Source: a virus. From it: DNA of 29,679 nucleotides. The translations under genes were made by a program, and so were the position numbers. The stretch spans positions 1 to 29,679 of IMG/VR virus record IMGVR_UViG_3300010392_000080. One strand, 5' to 3'. Shown here one piece after another: positions 22,725 through 29,679 of this stretch (position 1 is its first letter; the number at the start of each line of letters is the position of its first letter). The notes under the pieces were generated by a model that was not told the origin of the DNA, ran no database searches, and saw nothing but the letters and a program-made list of their open reading frames with translations.

Positions 22725-25700
22725 ATGGCGTCGAAACCTTTTGATCTGGATGGGCTGCAACCGCTTGATGTTTCGGGCTTGCTGCCTCAAAGCGGCCTTG
22801 ATGTAAACGGCCTTGAGCCCCTAGACGCGACCGGCCTGCAGCCGATCGACAAAGAGTTCAGCCTGGACAATACCGCCCGCCTCACGGGCGAGCGGGCTGG
22901 TGATGTGGCAGGGAACTTCATTGATTTTGGCCACACGCTGGGCAAGGAAGTCGATAGTGAAGAGGCTGGCCTGCCTGCGCTCATTCTTGGCCGTAGCAGA
23001 GAGACGCTTGAAAAGGCCGGTGTTGAGCCAGCCTTCTATCTGGGTGATCATGGTTTCGGCGTTGCTTCATATGATGAGAAGCAGCGGATTCGGCAAGTCT
23101 CTGATCACTTCCTGAAAAAATCGGCCGACGCGCTGAAAAATCTTGATCTTGGTGGCGATGAAACCAAACAGCGTTCATGGGACGAGGTAAAGGACAGCCC
23201 CATCAGCAACGTCCTGCCGTTTATCGTAGAGCAGGGGCTTGTTTCCACGCCTGACATGCTGGCAGCCATCTACGCCACGCCAGCCTACGTCACCTCGCGT
23301 TCTCAGGAAATCGGCGGCGAGCGGGCAATTAACGACGGCAGGGCAGAACCTACCGTTGAAGATGTGGTGAAAGCTGCACCGGCTGCCGTTGCATCTGCTA
23401 TCCTTGAGCGCTTCGGCGGCAAGGGGATGTTGGGCATTGATGAAGCTGCGGTTCAATCAGCAAAGCAGATCCTGCCAGAAGTCGGCAAGGCTGCCCTGAA
23501 AGAAGGCGCAACCGAGTTCGGCCAAAGCATCATCGAGAACGCAGGCGCCACGGTTGGAACAGAGCGCGGCTTTGAAATGGAAGAAGCCTTGGACGAAGGC
23601 TTTGCGGGCGCAGTAGCAGGCACTGGCTTTGGTGGCATTGTGCGCGGCGGAACGGCAACGGGCGAGCTTGTACTTGGCAGCAGGCCTGCGCCAGCTGGTG
23701 AAACAGACGTTGACGGCCAGCGGCTGGCAACAGTGCCGGATAATGTGAGTGACGCTGACATTGCAAGCCCGATTCCTACTGACGTTATCAGCGAAGGCCG
23801 GGCAGAGCTTGACGCAGCCTTGAACCATGCAGAGGCCCCCGCTGCAGATCCAGTGCCACAAGCGCCGACAGTGACAGCCCAGCCTGAGCTGGAAACGCTA
23901 TTCGATATGGATAGCGGTGAGGCGATCGGCCAATATAACCCAGGCACGGGCGAAACCTTCCTTGGTACACCTCAGCCCGAGCAATCCGCGGCCCAAACGC
24001 CAGCACCGGTGCCAGATCCTGCACCCGCAAAACTCCCCAAAGTTACAGTCGGCAATGACATTGAATTTGATGGCCGACCAATGAATATCACGGCTGTTGA
24101 AGGCCGTTTCATCATCGCAACGAACGCGGAAGGCGTGCCAACAGTATTCCGCGGCAAGAAGGACTTTGAGGCGCGAACCGGCCATACTTTTGAAGGCTTT
24201 ACAGCTGCCCGCGGCGCCATCCCCAAACGCCCGCCGTCCCTTGTTGAGCTGCTGCGCAAGCAGGGGATCCGCAAGGATGATGCGAAGGCCCAGGGTGTGG
24301 ATCTGGACGGCAAATTGCCCAAGCATTTGGCGCAAGTGTTCAGCAACAACCCGAAGACACTGACGCTTGATCAGGTAGGTGAGCGCCTTTCGGAAATGGG
24401 CTTGCTGCCACAAGGTGCTTACGATCTTTCCGATGTGGTCGAGCTGGTCAATCAGGATCTGCTGGCACACCGCAACAAGGATATGTCCCAAGCTGTCGTG
24501 CCTGCAGCCGATGTGGTTGAGAAGTTGGCCCGGCAGGAATATGAGGCACGACAATTCGAGCTTGGCGAGCTGGCCGACCTTTCTTATACTGAGCGCGCGA
24601 AGCAACTGCGCCAGCAATATGAAGCGGCGCCAGCAGTCGGCAATGAGCTGACGCAGGCCGAGATTGAGGCCGCATTTGATCTGGACAACTACAGGGCCAG
24701 CTACTTCGATGAAAACGACGCGGCAGAGCGTGCCGCAATGGAGGCTTATTACCGTGGACAAGACAATGACGGTGCAGGACGGCCTGGACATGGTGAACAA
24801 GCAGATACGCGAAACCGAGGTGTTTCTGGAAACCCAGCCGGACCACAAGATGGCCGACGAGGCAGCGAAGAAGCTGGGCGAAATGCGAGCCTTGAGGGAC
24901 CACCTACTGGACAGGCAACAAGCGCTGCAGAACTAGACCCTTTCGATCTGTCGCAGCCTGTACCAAGGGCGGGCAATCTTTCCAAGGTCGGCCAGAAGGA
25001 GCTGAGCAAGATCCAAGCTAATGCCGTGATTGAGGCAGGCTTGGCCGTTGAGGGCTCACCCCTGCAGGCCATTGCCAAGAAGGCGAGGGCAGGAAAGCTG
25101 CTGAGCAAGTCAGAGCGCAGCACGCTTGAAGAAGCTTTCGCGCGCAATGATCAACGTGCAGCTGAGCTGAAACTTACCGAGACAGAACAGCGTGCCGCGT
25201 CGGTCTATCAGAAGCTGCTGCAGCAGGGCTACAACGGCAATCTGCCACTGGACGACTACCGCCGCCAGCAGTGGCGCGAACAGGTCGCAGAACTTGCTGA
25301 AAACCCCGGCAGGTATCATCCGGTTGTCGAGGCAGCGAACGACAAAGGGTTGTCTATTGGCGACGAGGTAGTTGTTGGTGGTGATCCGGCCTTTGTGGTT
25401 TCCATTGATGAACAGGCCGGGAATATCCTTGTAAAAGTTGCCAGCACCAAGAATTTCGGCGGCTGGCTGGAACTGGAAAAGGTGACGCGGCCCGATGAGC
25501 CGCTGCCACAAGACGCCGATGGTCAAGCGCGCGTGCCAGGCAGCGAACGCACGGATGAGAAAGAGCAAGCTGCGAGCCGGGCAGAGGCTGAAATGCGCGC
25601 CCGCCAGCAGCAAAGCAAAATCCGAAAGGATGGGCAGGAATCGCTTGCCAACCAAGACGGTGGCCTGTTCAGCGCAGAGCGTGATCAAGGCAACTTGTTT

Positions 25701-28700
25701 GACACATCTGGCCTGCAGGAATTAAAGTCAGGCGAGAGCAAGAAGGAAGACGCAGATGTATCAGGTAGCCGCGCCAATCTGGAACGCGATAGCCGAGACA
25801 CAGGATCTGAAAACGGATTGGGCGAAACAGATGTTTCCGCTACCCGCCGAGGATCTGAGCAAGGCCCTGCAGATGGAAGAACAGCGCCTGACAGCAGAAG
25901 CCGGGACGGCGATGCTGGCCGCACAGTATCTGACGCTGATGCCGCTCCTTTGGGAGAACGAGGCGATCGCGGCGCACGTCGCCAGCAATCCCTCTTTGAT
26001 GACGGCACTACCGAACGTGACGAGCGCGGAAGAGGCGATACTGATGGCGGCAGCAGACAGGCCGAGAATGACGCAGGCGGAAAAGACACGCTTGCACCAA
26101 ATGCTGACGAAGCAGCCCAACTAGAAGCCCGCACCGAGCGGCAGGCAGCCGCTGACAAGATCAAGGTCAAGCCTGCAGACGCTGCCAATATCCGCGACAC
26201 GCTGCCGCTACTTCTTAAAGACCAGCAAACCGACGTATTGAAGGCGGAGACGCGCTTCAATAATCCGGACGCGCTGCCGGGCTACCTGTTCACCAACGGG
26301 ACCGGAACGGGCAAAACCTATGTTGGCGCAGGCGTGGTTAAACGCTATGCCCGCCAGGGTAAAGACAACATCCTGATTGTTGCACCCTCACAGGGTATCC
26401 TGCAGGGATGGGTAGAGGCCGGCACGGATCTTGGCCTGAATATCTCCATCCTTGATGACACCAAAAGCAAGGGCAAGGGCATTGTCGCAACGACCTACGC
26501 GAACCTTGGCGAGAACCCCCGCCTTGCCGAGCGCGATTGGGATCTGGTGGTCAATGACGAGTCTCAGGAGCTTTCAAAGAACGAGCGCGGGGATCCGACG
26601 CTGGCGCTCAATAACATGCGCGCGATCACCAATCGGGGCCGCTCTGGCGATCGTTACCAGAAAGCACGCATGCTGCTGGCCGATAAGTGGGCGCCGTACT
26701 TCGAGCTGGTTGAGCGCGCACGCACTCTGAAAAACAGCAAAAAGAAGGCCGATAAAGATTTGGCCGAAAACTTGATGTTCAAGGCCAAAGAGCTGGGGGA
26801 GACGCTGCACCCGGAAACCAAAGCCAAGGCAGACAGCCTGACGGATGCGCCGCGTACAGATGTGCTGTTCCTATCGGCCACACCTTTTGCCTACGACAAG
26901 AACATTGATTACGCCGAAGGCTATCTCTTCGATTATGGCAGGGATAAAGAGGGTGGCCGCGCATACAACGAAGGCGACGCCCGCGACCAGTTCTTCATGC
27001 AGCCCTTCGGCTACCGCATGCGCTACAACAAGCTGACGCGCCCGGAAAGCGGCGTAGACAGCGAAGTGATGGAACGCGAGTTTCACGAATGGCTCAAGGA
27101 GGAAGGCGCTCTCTCTGGCCGCAGGCTGGAAGTTGATGCCGACTATGACCGTAAATTCGTGCTGGTTGACGACGCCGTGGGTGCGAAAATCGACCAAGCG
27201 CTGGACTTTCTGCGGGAAGCCGACAAGGGCAAATTCCGTGACCTAGCTGACTTGGTGAACAAGCGCTTCGATTACCTCACCCGCATGAAGCTGCTGGAAG
27301 CCATCAAGGCGCGGCATGCTGTCCCGATGATCAAGCAGCACCTCGCCCTTGGCCGCAAAGTTGTTGTGTTCCACGACTATAACGTGGGCGGCGGCATCAA
27401 CCCGTTTGTGATGCCCGCTGACGAGCAAGTGCTGGTGCGCGTGGGTGTTGACGGCACGGAAAAAGAGATCAGCCTGCAGAAGCTTTATGCGGAGTTCATT
27501 GCACGCAACCCATATGTGGAGAAGCTGAACTTTTCAAGCTTCCGGTCGCCTATCAATGAGATCCGCGAGAATTTCGACCAAGCGCTGATCTACAACGGCA
27601 GGGAAAGCGCCAAGGCCCGCAATGAGGCCAAAAAGCTGTTTAACGACGACGAGAGTGGCCATGATGTCATTCTGGTGCAGTCGGCAGCTGGTGAGGCCGG
27701 TATCAGCCTCCATGACGCCAAGAACGGCAAACAGCGTGCCTTGATCAACCTTGGCATGCCCACGCGCCCGACGACGGCCATTCAGGAAGAAGGCAGGATC
27801 TATCGCACCGGCCAGACCTCTGACGCGATCTTCCGTTACATGAATACCGGCACCAGCTGGGAGCGCTGGACGTTCGCCCAGAAGATTGCTGAACGCGCAG
27901 GCACAGCAGAGAACCTTGCCCTGGGTAACGAGGCGCGGGCGCTCAAGCAGTCCTTCATTGACGCCTTTATCGACAGTGACGTTTACGAGCCCACAGCAGG
28001 CGAGGGCAAGGGCGGCAAGGAACTGGACTTTGTGGCCCGTGACGAACTGAGCGGCTTCGAGCGCGCGAAGACCTTCTATTGGGCCCAGCAAAAGAAAAGC
28101 GGGCGCCGGGACCAGCGCGAAGGGCAGGACTATTATGCCACGCCGGAGCCGATCGGCTTCAAGATGGTCGAGCTTGCCGACATCAAGCGCGGCGAACGGA
28201 TACTAGAGCCCTCTGCAGGGCACGGCGCCATTGCGCGTTTCTTCCCCGAAGACACTGACCGCACGATCGTAGAACCATCAAGCGAGCTGGCGAGTAAGGC
28301 GGCAATCGTATCCGCGGGTGCGAACGCAAAGAACCACACCTTTGAGGAATTGAACGTCCGGCTGAAATATGATGCGGTGGTGATGAACCCACCATATGGC
28401 ATGGGCGGCAAAGTAGCCATGGACCACCTTGCCAAAGCCATGAAGCACACCAAAAACGGTGGCCGCGTGGTTGCTCTTATTCCGACCGGCCCAGCTGCAG
28501 ACAAGCGCTTTGATGCCCTGTATGAGAGCAAAGAGGCCAAGGCATTCCATTTGGTGGCTGACATTAAGCTGCCCTCAGCGACCTTTACGCGCGCGGGCAC
28601 CAGCGTCATGACGCGCATTGTGGTGCTTGAGAAGCAGAGCGATAGTTCCGTTGCAGAAACACTCAATTCAATCCGGCGAGACTACACAAGCGCTGCGACG

Positions 28701-29679
28701 GTTGAGGAATTGTTCGAGCGGATCGAAGACCTTGACCTGACCGGGCGCAAGGATCCTGTGACGGCTGATGCTGATGAGATTGTTCCTGGTGAGCCTTTCC
28801 AGATTGGCGAACACACCTATAGCATGCGGCTTACCTCTCATGATCTGGACGGCAGCAACTATGTAGAATGGGCGAAATATCCGGGCCGCACCGAGCATGC
28901 GCGCCTCGCCGCCATGGCGGAGCGCATGAACGGCAACTACTTCAAAGCCCTGAAAGCCTTCTCGTTCGATACGGTCGAGGATTCGCAAGCTTGGATCCCT
29001 GAGGCGCGCAAGCCAGTGAGTGAGGGTACGGTATCCAGCAAGGGTATCGAGGGCGTCACCTTTGATACCGGCGAAACCACGCATAGTAAGACAGGGCAGG
29101 ATCTGTATGTGGCATCCTTCCAGACCCGCCACGACATGGATGTGTTTGTAGCGGTTCGAGAGATCGCCAAGAAGCACGACGGCTACTATTCCAAGTTTCG
29201 CGGGCGGGGCGCCATTCCGGGCTTCCAGTTCAAAACTGAAGAACAACGGCAAGCTTTCATTGATGAAGTTACCCAGGGCACCGCGACAGAAGAAAAGTTC
29301 AAGCTGCAGGACGAAGCCACAGAGGATGCGCCGCAGCGGGAGTTGTCCGGCCTCAGCCAAGAGGCCAAAAAGCAGCTTGAGGAACGCTTCCACCAGCTGG
29401 GGCTGGACGCGCACGCAGGGCTGTTCTTTGTGAAAGAGATTTCGACGGCTGTTGAGGGGCAGAAGCTGTCTGCCAATGGTCGCTTTATCAAGCTGAAAAA
29501 GGACGGCGCGGTCTATCGGTTTATTGAGATTGCCGAAGATGCACCCGACGCCCAGCACACACTGGATCACGAAACCATCCACGTTCTGCGCAGCATTGGC
29601 GCCTTCCGTAAGTCTGAATGGACTGCGCTTACCAAGGCCGCAAAGAAGGACCGCCAGCTGATGGCCCGCATTGATCGCC
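22725..29679 (+). CDS. Giant DarB-like polyprotein: helicase, N6-adenine methyltransferase, HExxH (3' partial)
   Basis: ATG 22725 opens a frame I translated without stop to the right edge, at least 2318 codons. Residues 7-43 carry LxPLDxxGL repeats. A glycine-zipper segment (GFAGAVAGTGFGGIVRG, about 292-308) could contact membrane. Residues about 1160-1760 form a superfamily 2 helicase: TNGTGTGKT 1190-1198, DESQ 1278-1281, SATPF 1384-1388, QEEGRIYRTGQ 1687-1697. Residues about 1805-1970 form an adenine-N6 methyltransferase: EPSAGHG 1828-1834, NPPY 1888-1891. HETIH at 2282-2286 has the zinc protease pattern. The helicase-methyltransferase order matches P1 DarB and the giant proteins of Bcep22-like phages, which are packaged, injected and linked to protection from restriction. 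That role is inferred. Two linkers overlap other genes. Confidence 0.9.
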   Translation, partial: MASKPFDLDGLQPLDVSGLLPQSGLDVNGLEPLDATGLQPIDKEFSLDNTARLTGERAGDVAGNFIDFGHTLGKEVDSEEAGLPALILGRSRETLEKAGVEPAFYLGDHGFGVASYDEKQRIRQVSDHFLKKSADALKNLDLGGDETKQRSWDEVKDSPISNVLPFIVEQGLVSTPDMLAAIYATPAYVTSRSQEIGGERAINDGRAEPTVEDVVKAAPAAVASAILERFGGKGMLGIDEAAVQSAKQILPEVGKAALKEGATEFGQSIIENAGATVGTERGFEMEEALDEGFAGAVAGTGFGGIVRGGTATGELVLGSRPAPAGETDVDGQRLATVPDNVSDADIASPIPTDVISEGRAELDAALNHAEAPAADPVPQAPTVTAQPELETLFDMDSGEAIGQYNPGTGETFLGTPQPEQSAAQTPAPVPDPAPAKLPKVTVGNDIEFDGRPMNITAVEGRFIIATNAEGVPTVFRGKKDFEARTGHTFEGFTAARGAIPKRPPSLVELLRKQGIRKDDAKAQGVDLDGKLPKHLAQVFSNNPKTLTLDQVGERLSEMGLLPQGAYDLSDVVELVNQDLLAHRNKDMSQAVVPAADVVEKLARQEYEARQFELGELADLSYTERAKQLRQQYEAAPAVGNELTQAEIEAAFDLDNYRASYFDENDAAERAAMEAYYRGQDNDGAGRPGHGEQADTRNRGVSGNPAGPQDGRRGSEEAGRNASLEGPPTGQATSAAELDPFDLSQPVPRAGNLSKVGQKELSKIQANAVIEAGLAVEGSPLQAIAKKARAGKLLSKSERSTLEEAFARNDQRAAELKLTETEQRAASVYQKLLQQGYNGNLPLDDYRRQQWREQVAELAENPGRYHPVVEAANDKGLSIGDEVVVGGDPAFVVSIDEQAGNILVKVASTKNFGGWLELEKVTRPDEPLPQDADGQARVPGSERTDEKEQAASRAEAEMRARQQQSKIRKDGQESLANQDGGLFSAERDQGNLFDTSGLQELKSGESKKEDADVSGSRANLERDSRDTGSENGLGETDVSATRRGSEQGPADGRTAPDSRSRDGDAGRTVSDADAAPLGERGDRGARRQQSLFDDGTTERDERGRGDTDGGSRQAENDAGGKDTLAPNADEAAQLEARTERQAAADKIKVKPADAANIRDTLPLLLKDQQTDVLKAETRFNNPDALPGYLFTNGTGTGKTYVGAGVVKRYARQGKDNILIVAPSQGILQGWVEAGTDLGLNISILDDTKSKGKGIVATTYANLGENPRLAERDWDLVVNDESQELSKNERGDPTLALNNMRAITNRGRSGDRYQKARMLLADKWAPYFELVERARTLKNSKKKADKDLAENLMFKAKELGETLHPETKAKADSLTDAPRTDVLFLSATPFAYDKNIDYAEGYLFDYGRDKEGGRAYNEGDARDQFFMQPFGYRMRYNKLTRPESGVDSEVMEREFHEWLKEEGALSGRRLEVDADYDRKFVLVDDAVGAKIDQALDFLREADKGKFRDLADLVNKRFDYLTRMKLLEAIKARHAVPMIKQHLALGRKVVVFHDYNVGGGINPFVMPADEQVLVRVGVDGTEKEISLQKLYAEFIARNPYVEKLNFSSFRSPINEIRENFDQALIYNGRESAKARNEAKKLFNDDESGHDVILVQSAAGEAGISLHDAKNGKQRALINLGMPTRPTTAIQEEGRIYRTGQTSDAIFRYMNTGTSWERWTFAQKIAERAGTAENLALGNEARALKQSFIDAFIDSDVYEPTAGEGKGGKELDFVARDELSGFERAKTFYWAQQKKSGRRDQREGQDYYATPEPIGFKMVELADIKRGERILEPSAGHGAIARFFPEDTDRTIVEPSSELASKAAIVSAGANAKNHTFEELNVRLKYDAVVMNPPYGMGGKVAMDHLAKAMKHTKNGGRVVALIPTGPAADKRFDALYESKEAKAFHLVADIKLPSATFTRAGTSVMTRIVVLEKQSDSSVAETLNSIRRDYTSAATVEELFERIEDLDLTGRKDPVTADADEIVPGEPFQIGEHTYSMRLTSHDLDGSNYVEWAKYPGRTEHARLAAMAERMNGNYFKALKAFSFDTVEDSQAWIPEARKPVSEGTVSSKGIEGVTFDTGETTHSKTGQDLYVASFQTRHDMDVFVAVREIAKKHDGYYSKFRGRGAIPGFQFKTEEQRQAFIDEVTQGTATEEKFKLQDEATEDAPQRELSGLSQEAKKQLEERFHQLGLDAHAGLFFVKEISTAVEGQKLSANGRFIKLKKDGAVYRFIEIAEDAPDAQHTLDHETIHVLRSIGAFRKSEWTALTKAAKKDRQLMARIDR
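24754..24936 (+). CDS. Small gene nested out of frame in the giant gene, 60 aa
   Basis: GTG 24754 lies nine bases after GGAGG at 24740-24744 (ATG 24766 is an alternative). The product (MTVQDGLDMVNKQIRETEVF, then KMADEAAKKLGEMRALRDHL) reads as a compact helical protein, with G/C-ending codons typical of this genome. In the same stretch the giant frame gives a Gly/Arg/Gln/Pro-rich linker full of GGA, CGA and CAA codons. This suggests the nested frame carries the coding constraint. It is in the +1 frame of the giant gene and stops at TAG 24934-24936. No family is recognised. Independent translation is inferred from the ribosome binding site; it has not been shown. Confidence 0.6.
   Translation: MDKTMTVQDGLDMVNKQIRETEVFLETQPDHKMADEAAKKLGEMRALRDHLLDRQQALQN
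25756..26124 (+). CDS. Gene nested out of frame in the giant gene, 122 aa
   Basis: ATG 25756 is eight bases after AAGGA at 25743-25747. The product (MYQVAAPIWNAIAETQDLKT, then MLAAQYLTLMPLLWENEAI and ASNPSLMTALPNVTSAEEA) is clearly protein-like and mostly helical, without obvious membrane anchor. Codon third positions are mostly G or C. The giant frame in the same stretch is an Asp/Arg/Gly/Ser-rich linker with AGA, GGA, CGA and ACA codons, directly before the helicase domain. It lies in the +1 frame and ends at TAG 26122-26124. I recognise no family; possible roles include a small partner of the giant protein or an unrelated accessory gene. This is the better supported of the two nested genes. 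Confidence 0.7.
   Translation: MYQVAAPIWNAIAETQDLKTDWAKQMFPLPAEDLSKALQMEEQRLTAEAGTAMLAAQYLTLMPLLWENEAIAAHVASNPSLMTALPNVTSAEEAILMAAADRPRMTQAEKTRLHQMLTKQPN

Noticed and set aside
24379-24651. +1-frame open frame in the giant gene before the first nested gene
   Set aside because: Trp, Cys and Arg-rich product with the giant frame reading as normal protein here, unlike the two accepted nested genes.
23898-24848. Minus-strand open frame of 316 codons opposite the giant gene
   Set aside because: Cys/Leu/Arg-rich shadow composition; no gene on the minus strand is supported anywhere in the window.
26452-26730. +1-frame open frame within the helicase region
   Set aside because: Arg/Ser/Ala-rich product lying over conserved helicase motifs, no ribosome binding site.
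28668-29582. Minus-strand open frame of 304 codons near the right end
   Set aside because: Opposite a continuous and motif-bearing + strand frame; composition is typical of an antisense shadow.
1-29679. tRNA genes, CRISPR arrays, insertion sequences, attachment sites
   Set aside because: I saw no cloverleaf, regularly spaced repeat array, transposase or flanking inverted repeats; no integrase gene is present.

Overview
The window is part of the genome of a tailed double-stranded DNA phage, most likely a podovirus. It has about 57% GC by eye, every supported gene lies on the + strand, and genes are tightly packed with many stop/start overlaps. Gene order runs small terminase, large terminase, portal, scaffold, HK97-fold (N4-gp56-type) capsid, adaptor, tail hub, fibre, holin/endolysin/Rz/Rz1, internal virion proteins, then a giant DarB-like polyprotein. 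This resembles Bcep22-like podoviruses of Proteobacteria, which also carry one very large multidomain gene. A DUF6127-like membrane protein and the codon style point weakly to an alphaproteobacterial host. No integrase, repressor, tRNA, CRISPR array or insertion sequence is visible, so lifestyle cannot be judged.

Layout. 1-586: tail end of an upstream module, closed by a strong intrinsic terminator. 611-5677: adsorption genes (a propeller/LamG protein, three small unknowns, a glycine-rich adhesin and a small fibre-associated protein). 5702-9905: packaging, with the large terminase split into separate ATPase and nuclease reading frames, then the portal. 9915-12210: scaffold, major capsid protein and a strong terminator. 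12238-17043: gp49-like protein, an unknown, head-tail adaptor, tail hub and side fibre. 17046-18751: lysis cassette with spanin genes overlapping out of frame. 18781-18807: weak terminator. 18887-22712: internal or ejected virion proteins and a GNAT-fold protein. 22725 to the right edge: one open frame of at least 2318 codons with helicase, N6-adenine methyltransferase and HExxH motifs.

The most interesting signal is inside the giant gene. Two protein-like reading frames (24754-24936 and 25756-26124), each with a good ribosome binding site and start, sit in the +1 frame exactly where the giant protein is a low-complexity linker. Codon third positions suggest that there the nested frame, not the giant frame, is the constrained one. 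Other points are the split large terminase, 11-residue repeats in virion proteins, and a roughly six-fold excess of the palindrome CTGCAG.

All family calls come from recognising sequence motifs by eye; no database search was run.
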